Below are positions 1-9,191 of a stretch of 14,407 nt of DNA, one piece after another. Within the stretch, counting starts at the first letter, position 1. Each line of letters starts with the position of its first letter. The stretch covers positions 1 through 14,407 of the forward strand of contig JAOXYB010032575.1 in NCBI GenBank assembly GCA_028565635.1. Reading direction: 5' to 3'. Made by a program: the position numbers and the translations under genes. The stretch is from Phoronis ovalis (taxonomy: Eukaryota; Phoronida; Phoronidae). Below the pieces are notes generated by a model. That model ran no database searches. It was not told the origin of the DNA and saw only the letters and a program-made list of their open reading frames with translations.

Positions 1-362
1 TTCCTTAATATTGCTCATTGCCACGCCAAGGATGATAACAATGCTGCATATCCTATAGATAGGATAAGCAGCAAAAAGTATCACATTTGGAATCTGATTC
101 AACAATACGACTGCACACTGTCTTTCAAATCAACTCGTGCATTATCAGACAGGCTGTGCAGCCCTAATTTGAAGTGTCCATTAACTTTTATGGATGCAAT
201 ATATATTTAAGATTCCAAGCATTGACTTTGACACTATCCTAGGGTCTACACTAACACTAGATCAAGCATTTACGAGTGCTTTTAAAGATTTCCAGTGATG
301 GTTTGACAAATTTAAAAGATGACTTGAGCGGCATGTCACTATTGTAAATTTGTAGTACCTAC
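1..362 (-). other. Partial intron 2 of the CoA-transferase gene
   Basis: Begins with the donor GTAGGT after exon 2 and runs to the left edge. I looked for the next CoA-transferase exon on the minus strand and saw none. On the plus strand, frame 1 is open from base 1 to a TAA at 208-210 (69 codons, containing AYPIDRISSKKYHIWNLIQQ). Its composition is not absurd for a protein fragment, but I recognise no family, and it lies antisense inside an intron. Confidence 0.5.
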
Positions 363-515
363 CTTCATATTCAGGTTTCATGTATATCCCGCCACCTTCA
401 GTATGAACATGCCACGTTCTAACATTGGTAAGGTTGGCCCGTTTACCATGATCTGCCATTGCTTCAACCAGTTTGAGAGGGGTAGAAGATGTACCATGTA
501 TATAGACATGATTGT
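363..515 (-). CDS. Acetyl-CoA hydrolase/4-hydroxybutyrate CoA-transferase family protein, coding exon 2
   Basis: Second coding exon of a minus-strand CoA-transferase gene. Read from 515 down to 363 it encodes a completed Asp followed by 50 residues starting NHVYIHGTSSTP. It includes the stretches LKLVEAMADHGK and NVRTWHVHTEG, which resemble the N-terminal part of the family's CoA-transferase fold (V-hydrophobic-HG-x-x-x-TP, then EA-hydrophobic-A-x-HG, then H-hydrophobic-HTEG). The acceptor is a T-rich tract ending TTTTAG just before 515, with a TTCTAAT branch-point-like motif upstream. The donor after 363 reads G|GTAGGT. Both flanking introns are phase 1: the exon starts with the last two bases of a codon and ends on the first base of a Gly codon. 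Family members move CoA between short-chain acyl groups and carboxylates or hydrolyse acyl-CoA. The choice between hydrolase and transferase cannot be made here because the catalytic Glu region lies in exons left of the window. Confidence 0.85.
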
Positions 516-1265
516 CTAAAAACATAATCCAAATCATATTAGAATTTTGACAATATTTTTTACTGATCTGATTTTATCCTTATCATGAATATTCATAGTC
601 CAACTGTAAATTGTCCTTTGGTGTGATTCCGCTAACCATGTTAAGTTACTTTTTACAGATTCTCTACTCAAAATTGGATGTAGTTCTTGCGATGCCCCAT
701 GGACCTTTTTTCAGGCTTTTTGAAGGCAATTTTCTGTGCTGAAATTTTATTGTTTTAAATAAATTTGCGTGCTATTAAACGCTAAAAAACAGGTATCAAA
801 AGCATAATTAAAAAATATTTTTTGAGTTTAATTTTGAAAAAAAAAATAAACAAAATTCCTCCAGGCATAATTATAATTTCAAGTTGTGCACTTGTAAGTT
901 GTTGTTCAATGACTTGGAATTTTGGAATAATTCAAAAGTTTTAAATTACGTAATTGTGGAAAGTTTGAGTCTTAGTAGCAGTCTCCTGGAACCAAAATTG
1001 TCCTTTGCTGCATTTTGGTTTTATGCTTGGTAAAAGCTTTGTAGCACTTGTGTGCTGAAGAAAATATATGTGCATTAATCAGCTTTTCTGCCCTATTCAT
1101 TTTATCTATCATAACAGTAGCATTAAATACTGATTTAAGTTTCAGATGTAAACCAATTAAGTGCCAACTTTTTCGATACCTTACGATATAATTATTTTAA
1201 GGTTTAATAAAAAAGCACAATGTTAAAATTCAATTGAAATTAAATCCAACATAAACGTATAAAAA

Positions 1266-1535
1266 ATTCTAAAGAATCCTCTATAGAATTCTATAGCAAT
1301 TTATAGAATTCTATAGAATCCTCTATAGAATTCTATAAAAAGTGACCAATACTTTATAGAATCCTCTCTAGCTCCTATATGCAATTATTTAGATATTATA
1401 GAATTATATAGAATCCGGTAAAATTCTATAGAAAATTTGTTCGAAATTGTTATAAAATTCTGTAGAGCTCTTTACAGAACTCCACAGAACTCTATGGAAG
1501 ATTATAGAGCTCTATTCTATAGAATTTTTCGAAAA
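1266..1535. repeat. Degenerate self-complementary TATAGAATTC array
   Basis: About 270 bp packed with variants of TATAGAATTCTATAG, AGAATCCTCTATAGAA and AGAGCTCTAT, each close to its own reverse complement. The cores vary (GAATTC, GAATCC, GAGCTC, GAACTC) around a common CTATAGA frame with no strict period. It is best described as a decayed AT-rich minisatellite. It lies in intron 1 of the CoA-transferase gene. Confidence 0.7.
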
Positions 1536-1914
1536 GGCAGCCTCCTTTTTTCAACCTCCACTTTTAATTATGATGAGTACCTTTTTCATCTTCACCATTC
1601 AGGGTGTGCTTTTAGCAAATTTTAACCATGGAGTATATATTTTTTCAATAATTGATTATTTACTGCAAGGTGCCACATTTCTGGGTGCAAATTTCCGGGA
1701 TTTCGTTTACTGTTTTTGCCATACATGCTGGTGTAAAATTTTAAACTTCACTTGTACAACAGATGGCGTTACTTTACGCATATGTTACTCTGAAGTGAAG
1801 ACGACGGACAAGCTTGTAAAAAGAATTATGGTTTTGCATTTTGTGTGCGTGTGCCAGCACCTGAGTTGCAAATGGTGATAGGAGTAATGAGAGTTCAAGC
1901 TGGCGCGCTAATCC

Positions 1915-1966
1915 CAGAGATGATGAAATATGAACTAATCACAGAGATGATGAAATATGAACTAAT
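1915..1966. repeat. 27-bp tandem duplication
   Basis: Two adjacent copies at a 27-bp step, starting CAGAGATGATGAAATATGAA at 1915 and at 1942. They are identical over about 25 bp; the second copy diverges at its last bases. It is a recent small tandem duplication in intronic DNA, with no evident function. Confidence 0.85.
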
Positions 1967-2600
1967 TCGCTGGGAATTACATAGATTTCGAATTTTGAAC
2001 ACTTTCGCTGTAATTGGCTATGCAAGGTTCCATGACTGTTCGCACAAGCTCACATGTCAGATTGTCAAAATGAGACCTTTAATAGTCACTGTGTAGAAGG
2101 TCATGAACCAGGACTAAGGGGCAATAAAAACACAATGCACGAACGTTACACTTACGATACAATACACATATACTAGTGTTATAGAACTGAAAAGAAACTC
2201 AACAGCATGAGTTCATTCGTATCAGAATTTTTTAAGGTATCAAAACTTTTGCAGACAAAAGAAGCTAAATAATTATAAAACGGTTCAACTTGTGGCGTCC
2301 CGAGAGGAAATGGGTGCTGTGTGTGTACCTTGGACTGGTCCATTCATGGGCTAGTCACTTGATATATAAGTTCTAAAATATTATAATAAAGCGAGTGCAC
2401 GTCAGACCTAGAAACCGTTTAGTTCTTCTACTTCTACTCTTAATCATCAATCTATCGACGAGTCTTCCCAGCTACAATACAACCGGGACTCTCACCAGTG
2501 CCTTGCCACGAACCATACCAACAGGCTAAAACCGCTCGGCCAGGTTCGCCGCAAACTTTAGAACGGGTGTTTAGAATTCTCCCCTTATAGTTATACACAC

Positions 2601-2775
2601 CTGAACGAATGACTCCCATAGCTTCTTCTGCTGTCATCCATTGTGGTTCTTTTCCTGGAATAGGGTGAAATGGCTCTGGCGAATATAAATAAAAACTTCT
2701 ACATTGTAATTTTTGAGCTGCACTGAAAACAATGCCCAGATTTCTTGGAGAAAATCGACTCAGCGTAGACGACAT
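2601..2775 (-). CDS. Acetyl-CoA hydrolase/4-hydroxybutyrate CoA-transferase family protein, coding exon 1 with mitochondrial presequence
   Basis: First coding exon, read from the ATG at 2775-2773 down to 2601: 58 codons plus one base. Residues 1 to about 33 (MSSTLSRFSPRNLGIVFSAA and on) contain Arg and Lys but no acidic residue until Glu34, and end in an R-S-F context typical of a cleaved mitochondrial targeting peptide. Residues 44-58 (PQWMTAEEAMGVIRS) match the start of the CoA-transferase domain, where W-x-(T/S)-AEEA-h-x-x-h is common. The donor is G|GTGTGT at 2600. Splicing to 515 is phase-consistent and gives IRS-D-NHVYIHG, a natural join. The same frame is open upstream to an ATG at 2907, but the presequence features favour the start at 2775. 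Known: the family works in mitochondrial acyl-CoA metabolism in eukaryotes. Inferred: matrix location. Confidence 0.8.
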
Positions 2776-4620
2776 CTCAGCTGCTTCAAATAACCTTGTT
2801 GGTGACCTTGAGATACTGGCGTGAAACTGGTCCTTCCTAAAAATGTTTACGGTGTCAGTAATTAAAATGTTCCAGTGACGAACGGTATACTGGAATAGAT
2901 GTAACAATTTAAAATTTCTATTATCTCCTGAAATTTCGCGAATCCTCGACAGCAGTAGGCAACATCTGTTAATGCAAGAAACACCGGTTCAGGTTTTACT
3001 TGACCTTGGTGGTTAATGACGTCATGGAGGTCATCATTCGAAGTTCCCCCACCGTCCACAAGCAGTATCGGTATCGGATCCGCTTCCGTCCGGATTCATC
3101 CGAAAACTCATACTCCATCACTTCGATACGTGCTTTGTATAACACAGAATTATGTATAATATGAAATTTCAGTTGACAAATTATTTTGTTCATCATAAAA
3201 TCCTGATAAATATAAATTCTCCCAGAAATTTGTATTAGTATTTTGATTCGTTTATATTGGCGAATGCAGTACTTTCAAAACTGCTAACTCTTTAAGTTAA
3301 AGTGTTGCTTTTAAATTAGAAAACATTAAAATCTGCACTCGAGTTTTAAGTTCGATAAACTTTACTAAATAATCAAGCGACTACCGGGCTACAGAACTCC
3401 CGGTTTTTTAAAGCAACAATACAACAGCATAATACTGAAAAATAAAACAAAAGCAAAGACACATATGACACTGACTATTTTCAGTATGTATTTTAATTCT
3501 TATACTATATAGACAGAGTTTCCTTGCAAGTTCAAAATTGTCGGGCGATATAAAGTTATTAGCTAGAAAAGTTCGTGATCTTGTATAAATTTAATTAGTA
3601 TCACACGCTGTTAATTAAACACAACGGTATTGTATAAAGGGCAAAACATTTTTCAAAAAGAACTAATCAACTTCGTGTGTTATTAATTTTTTTATGATGG
3701 AAGATCGCCCAGCGACAGCTTTTTTCAGAAAGCTTTCCGAAAAAGCGCCTCCGAGGTTTCCCGGATGGCTTAGTTTCGGAAATGGGATATATAGCTATAT
3801 AAAGAACATGAAATCATGCAAGATGTACTGTCAATACGTAAAAAAAAGAGAAAAAGTCTTTTGTAAACCCATCTTTGGGTATAGTTTTTGACCGACAACT
3901 TTTAAACAAAACAAAAACAGAATAGAACTAAATTTATAAATGTGTCTCTCATTCTTAAATACCTGACATCGTTTCAACTGTATATTTACAAATGCTCAAA
4001 TAACTAACATGTCATTGTAAAATAATCAACAGAGCAACAAAAGATCGATCAGAATGTATTTCTAGGGGTCCAGGAAACATGGGGTGACCATTTTATGGAG
4101 AGACCGGCATTTTTTTGGATGCTGTATGTAGACGACCGATCCAGGAGGCAATTTATTTTGCCGTATTCTACATTTCCCTCTTAAGATTATAATTCTGAAA
4201 AAAAATATTCCACACTTTTTCAAGAGAGCATATAACGACGTACCCCAACCCCTTAGATACGGGGAGCACCATATAATACTAGTTACGCTCCTGATTACAA
4301 CTTATAGCAAAGACTCTGAACTATAGATAGATATAGTTCATTGTATTTCACAACAAGGAGAGACAGGTATTTTTTTGGGACCGGACAATTTTTCTTTCTT
4401 GAAAACATTTTCCTACCCCGGTCCTCCCCGGAAATATATGCTGACTAGTCACCTTGAGTAAATTTATGTAAGTTGTATAAAAAATAAACGGGTCATTTAC
4501 TTCTTAATAACCTGGGATCATACTCATGGTATATAGCAAGCGTGTATGCTGTTTACCAAGATGCATCTAGATTACAAACGCATTGTTGGGTAAACACGCG
4601 TTTAAACGCCGGCATCGTTT
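2776..4620. other. 5' flank of the CoA-transferase gene and intergenic DNA
   Basis: Between the CoA-transferase start and the first sign of the TPR gene. About 2930-3120 is richer in CpG than its surroundings (for example TCGCGAATCC, and CGGTATCGGATCCGC near 3067) and is the natural place for the promoter and 5' UTR of the minus-strand gene; no TATA box stands out. A second GC-richer patch at 3694-3780 sits in an unconvincing open frame. A short stem ACCGGG/CCCGGT followed by six T lies at 3383-3409. Around 4075-4440 lie two similar stretches (GGAGAGACCGGCATTTTTTT near 4096 and GGAGAGACAGGTATTTTTTT near 4357), probably fragments of a dispersed repeat. No gene is recognised. Confidence 0.5.
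4138..4160. repeat. Dispersed repeat fragment, copy 1
   Basis: The 23-bp stretch starting GATCCAGGAGGCAATTTA matches 12357-12379 at 21 of 23 positions. A GACGAC hexamer lies a few bases upstream here and about 20 bases upstream of the other copy. This suggests two remnants of one interspersed element whose full limits are not visible. Confidence 0.45.
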
Positions 4621-4735
4621 TATTATGGCTGCTCCTGCTTTAGACTTACTATATTCAGTGTCAACGATAGTAGTTGTAGAGCACGAGTAATTGTCAGAAT
4701 TACTAAACAGAGAGGGGAACCAGGTTTTAAACGAA

Positions 4736-4861
4736 ATGGAAGACAGCTGCAGCCAAAAAGAGCCTAGGGAATGTACCGATGTAGATGCACCTAATCAAGT
4801 CTTAAATGTTAACAAGGACGGTACATCACAATTTGTGAGGACCCCCACTGGCATGCTAAAG
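4736..4861 (+). CDS. Candidate N-terminal exon of the NTase-TPR gene
   Basis: An ATG at 4736 opens 42 codons beginning MEDSCSQKEPRECTDVDAP, an acidic, low-hydrophobicity, protein-like stretch ending at a good donor, AAAG|GTAAAA (GT at 4862). It lies on the same strand about 1.2 kb before the large NTase-TPR exon. The join is not simple: the donor at 4862 leaves phase 0, whereas the exon at 6019 needs one base from upstream, and a direct join would hit TAA within eight codons. Either an unrecognised exon of length 3n+1 lies between them, or the weaker donor G|GTACAT at 4821 (phase 1, giving NKD-E-LELAEEI) is used, or this exon is not part of the gene. An upstream 21-codon frame (ATG at 4625, stop at 4690) could be a leader uORF. 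Confidence 0.4.
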
Positions 4862-6018
4862 GTAAAACTTTAAAATTTATGAACATTCCTATTATTAATT
4901 CGAATTCTCAATTGTTTGCCACCGCCTAATTGTTGGCTGGAAACATAATAATTTACAATTTCAATCTTCAAATAATTCAACCATGTACTGTACATATAGT
5001 ATTTACTTAATATATCTACTATTATTAATAATCAAAAAAAACAATTGTAAAGAGAGCACGCATTACTTACGGCGTTAAATAAACGTCATTTAGTTAACGT
5101 CGCTAAATTAACGTCATGTCGTGTTCTAAACTGCATTTTGTTGTATTTTTAAATCGCATTTATATCTTTTATTTAGCAATAAATGTATCACATGTCAGGT
5201 TTGTCCTATAAAAAAATCATGAATTTAAAGCGTTTACGTATTCCTCTATCTTTTGCTATTTATTAGCAGATAAGTAAAATCCATATTTATTATAGATTAT
5301 AAGAAATACATATATGAAGATAATCTTTTTGGGTTGCCCGTATTATCTACAGCAGTTGTAAATTCACATATATTTGTTGACTCCTAAATCAGAAGTAATC
5401 AGGAAAAAGATCATTGTGGCCTATCTTCTACAAAATTTAAACTTGAGGGGAAAATGCTGACAGACCAAAGCATGAATATGTTCATACAAAATATTTTTTT
5501 GCCCGTTCATAGGCTTGTGCAAACCTTCGAAATGTGTTCGTCTATGAAAAAATTGTACCTCTGTCTGCACAATTTTTAATTTTTTAACTAAATTGTATCC
5601 TAAACAAACGCCAGCCATGCATATTGTCTGTTCCACTTTTCCCTGTCTAGTTATCTCACTGCATGCATGAAATTGCTAAGCTGTGTAAACTGTATACAGT
5701 ATTACTTTGCGAAGCACTTGATTCCAAGTACGAAGTTGGTTACAAAATTTATGTAAATCTTAACTGAATTACAAAAATTGTATGCTCATCACATTATATA
5801 TTTCATTAAGTTATTTCCAAAACTATTAAAGAACGTATAGCAGCGTTGATGAAATATAGTCAAGGTATAAGTGAGTCCAAATTAAAACGGATCCACTTTA
5901 TTGCTTAACATTTTGAACTTAGGCACTCTGTACTTGTGTTTCACCTTTAATAGCACTCACTCTGAAATTATAGAAATAAATTATTTTATTATGATGGTGT
6001 TCTAATCTAATATTACAG
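4862..6018 (+). other. Probable first intron/5' region of the NTase-TPR gene
   Basis: AT-rich non-coding DNA between the candidate first exon and the large exon. Its 3' end has the features of an intron end: TCTAATCTAAT (branch-point-like) followed by ATTACAG at 6012-6018. It contains three AACGTC motifs at exact 14-bp spacing (5082-5115). A short open stretch at about 5699-5737 (YYFAKHLIPSTK) follows a TATACAG acceptor-like sequence, but it keeps phase 0 and so does not solve the phase mismatch. Confidence 0.45.
5082..5115. promoter_or_regulatory. Three AACGTC motifs at 14-bp spacing
   Basis: AACGTC occurs at 5082-5087, 5096-5101 and 5110-5115, exactly 14 bp apart, in an AT-rich background where CpG is scarce. 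Two of the three extend to ACGTCA, the CRE/ATF-type half-site read as TGACGT on the other strand. A GGCGTTAA lies just upstream. The arrangement may be an internal micro-repeat or a cluster of bZIP sites; no function is shown. Confidence 0.3.
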
Positions 6019-9000
6019 AATTGGAACTTGCTGAGGAAATAAGATTGGTAAATAACACTGATTTAGAAAATGAAGCAGACATTTTGCAGCAAATGGGACA
6101 AATTTATCACCAAAGAGCAACTGCTTGTGATACAATTAAAGAAGCTTCCATCTTCTTCGTAAAGGCGTCAGCACTCTTTAATTCTGCTAAAATTCGAACA
6201 ATAAACGAAAAGAAGAAGCATGAGATAAATTCCTCCATGGTACAAAATGAACTTCATTTTTTAAATGTTATTCTTTGCAAAAATATCACAACTCCTCTTA
6301 CTTTCAATGATGAATTAAAAACTGCTTTCGACTGCTTTCGTCGCAACATCACTAAAAAAGCAGAAACAGTGTGGCAAGAAGCAAAAGATAACTATAACAA
6401 AGATGCCAGCGATGATATTCGTATTCCTCAAGAGGAAACGATTATTAAAAACACTCGAGCATTATGTCACGAGATAGCTGAAGGTATGAAACTATTCATT
6501 AGACAAATATTACAAAAGTGTTATCTTATAATAGGTCCATCACCACAAACGTTTGTCGTAGTTGGTTTGGGCTCTCTAGCGAGAGAAGAAATGACGCCTT
6601 ATTCGGATTTAGAATTTGTAATTCTTGTTGAAAACGATGGGAATGCTAAACAATACTTTCGTAATCTAACTAACCTTTTTCACCTATTCGTGTTAAACCT
6701 AGGCGAAACACCATTGCCTGCAGTGGCAATTAAAAGTTTAAATGACTTTGATTCGAAGAATGGAAGTTGGTTCTTTGACAATGTAACTATTAATGGTTTC
6801 TGTTTTGATGGAGCAATGCCATGGGCTTGCAAAACACCTTTAGGAAGACCAGATAGGATCAGTAAAGCGGGCATTGAACTCATACAAACACCAGTTAGTA
6901 TGGCCAAATACTTGGGAATGGATGCTTTGGTGAAAGAGGGTTATCACTTGGCGGACATATTAAGAACCGTTACGTTTATTGATGGCAGTCAACAGCTTTT
7001 AGAGAACTTTATAAAACTTAGCCAGGACGCAGGTAATGATGCGACCATAAAACAGCATGGCCTGGAAATGATGATATCTGACCTTAATATATACAAGGCT
7101 AAAGTAAGATTGCATGATCGGAGTGAAGAAACTGTTCTACAGAATGTAAAGAAAGAAATTTACCGACTGCCAACTATAATTACGAACAGTTTTAAATTAA
7201 TTTATAACTTGAATTGTTGTATTCCTTGGGATGTACTTAACGAAATGAAAGCACGATGTCTAATCTCACAGAATGGATGTCATAACTTACAGATGGCGGT
7301 TACAGTGGCTGTGCTGCTGCGGCTAATGACATACACAAATAATGGCGGACAAAAAGAAGACATCAGTTTCTTACAACAGTCGCTAAATACAGACAAGCCA
7401 AGAGGAAAGAAAGTGCATTATGTTGATTTCATTGATCTTATTTTTCGATATTACTTTACCATATTACCTTTAGTACAGTGTATAGGCGAACATGTCAGCA
7501 TCGATAAAATGGATCTATTTAAATTTTCGGACTTTCTGTCACGTAATTCATTTTATGAAAGAAAAGAAGAAATACAAGGAGATATTTACCATAAGCTTCT
7601 CAAATACGAAAATGCTGAGGGGTGTTATAAGACAGCTTTAGAGAGTGCCGCGATTAGTAACCAAAAGCGGGCAATTTTGATATGTAAAATAGGCCTTATT
7701 TGTCAAGCTCTAGGTCACTATGATAATGCGATGACACATTACGAACAGTCATTACAAATGGAGAAACAGTTACATGGTGACTGTCCTCACCCTAATATTT
7801 CCACCTCGCTAAATAATATTGCTTTGGTGTATGAAGAGCAAGGTGACTATGATAATGCGTTAACATATCATCAACAGTCATTAGAGATGGAGAGACAGAT
7901 ACATGCTGGCGATGATGCTCATCATTCTGTGGCCACCTCGTTAAGTAATATAGCACTTGTGTATGATGCGCAAGGTGACTATGCAAATGCAATGACATAT
8001 CACCAGCAATCTTTTCAGATATTAAGGAAAATACATGGTGATGGTGCTCATCCTTCTGTGAGCACCTTATTAAATAATATAGCGTTGGTTTATAAATCAA
8101 AGGGTGACTATGAAAATTCATTGGCATACCACCAGCAGGCGTTACAGATGGATAAAGCATTACATGGTGGTGGTGCCCACCCTTCTTTGGCTACCTCATT
8201 AACGAACATAGCCTTGGTGCATAAGGCACAAGGTGACTATGGGAACGCAATGACATATCAGCAACAAGCTTTACAGATGTTAAAAATGATACATGGTGAT
8301 GCTGCTCATCCGGATGTTGCAACCTCGTTGAATAATATAGCATTGGTGTATGAAGAAAAGGGCGATACTGACAATGCATTGGCATATAGCCAGCAGTCAT
8401 TACAAATGGAGCGAAAGATACATGGTGATGGTGCTAACCCTTCTGTAGCCACTTCGTTATGCAATTTAGGATGCGTGTATGAATACCGAGGCGACTTTGA
8501 CAATGCTATAAAGTATCATCAACAAGCCTTAAAGATGAGAACGCATATACATGGTAACGGTGCTCATCCGGATGTTGCGGCCTCATTAAATAATATAGCA
8601 GTAGTATATCAAGTACAAGGTGACAATGACACTGCATTGGCGTATCACCAACAAGCACTACACATTTTGAGGCAGGTACACGGTGATGGTTGTCATCCCG
8701 AAGTGGCGGCTTTGTTAAATAATATGGCAGTGATATATGCAAAGCTAGATGATTATGACAATGCAAAGACATATAATCAGCAATCATTACAGATGAATAT
8801 TCAAATACACGGCGATAAAGCTCATCCAGCTGTTGCAACCTCGTTAAGTAATTTGGCTTCAATGTATAAAAAGAAAGGCGACTATAACAATGCTCTGATA
8901 TATAACAAGCAGTCATTACAGATGGAAAAACAGGTATATGGTGATCTTGCTCATCCTTCGGTCGCGATCTCATTAGAAAATATTGCATCAGTCTATGAAG

Positions 9001-9191
9001 AACTAAATGACTACGACAACGCATTGACGTATCACCAACAGGCGTTACAGATGGAAATGCTGAAACATGACGATTGCGCTCATCCTTCAGTCGCCACCTT
9101 ATTGGATAATATAGCATTAGTATATGTCAAACTAGAGGACTATCAGAATGCATTATCATATCACCAGCAATCATTGGAAATGAGGAGACAG
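6019..9191 (+). CDS. DUF294/GlnD-type nucleotidyltransferase-TPR protein, main exon
   Basis: A 3,173-nt internal exon: two bases of a split codon plus 1,057 codons. It begins after ATTACAG; there is no ATG at the frame start, the first codon being TTG and the first Met residue 25, so the start lies in an upstream exon. Numbering from that TTG, residues 1-150 are helical and charged. Residues 177-205 hold the nucleotidyltransferase core FVVVGLGSLAREE-MTPYSDLEFVILVE: Gly184-Ser185 and the carboxylates Asp196 and Glu198 fit the hG-[GS]-x(9-13)-[DE]-h-[DE] signature, so metal and nucleotide binding look intact. Residues 230-500 include SWFFDN and FIDGSQQLL, in the position of the family's substrate-binding part. 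From about 565 on, 43-residue TPR units run to the exon end, where the donor CAG|GTAATG cuts unit 12. Related bacterial domains uridylylate or adenylylate proteins. The substrate here is unknown; the TPRs probably bind a partner protein. The product is likely cytosolic, as no transmembrane segment is visible. Confidence 0.92.

Larger units (their letters stand above)
516..2600 (-). other. Intron 1 of the CoA-transferase gene
   Basis: A 2,085-nt phase-1 intron between the two recognised exons, bounded by GTGTGT (minus strand, from 2600) and TTTTAG (ending at 516). It is very AT-rich and I find no credible exon in it. Open frames on the plus strand around 1437-2096 coincide with repetitive sequence and show no family signal. 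It holds the TATAGAATTC array (about 1266-1535) and the 27-bp duplication (1915-1966), described separately. Confidence 0.75.

Noticed and set aside
1437-2096. Three plus-strand open frames in CoA-transferase intron 1
   Set aside because: They arise from the TATAGAATTC array and the 27-bp duplication. Translations look like random AT-rich sequence.
2862-3196. Two overlapping minus-strand frames upstream of the CoA-transferase start
   Set aside because: They overlap each other in different frames and match no N-terminal extension of the family. The region is better explained as promoter and 5' UTR.
3383-3409. ACCGGG/CCCGGT stem followed by six T, resembling a bacterial terminator
   Set aside because: The window is eukaryotic, the stem is only 6 bp, and no short RNA gene precedes it.
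3694-3891. Plus-strand frame beginning MMEDRPATAFF
   Set aside because: Slightly GC-richer than its surroundings, but it fades into Lys-rich noise, has no recognised motif, and is not connected to a clear neighbouring exon.
6021-6023. TTG at 6021 as a start codon for a 1,064-residue protein
   Set aside because: A nuclear animal gene is not expected to start at TTG, and the preceding ATTACAG with a branch-point-like motif marks a splice acceptor at 6018.
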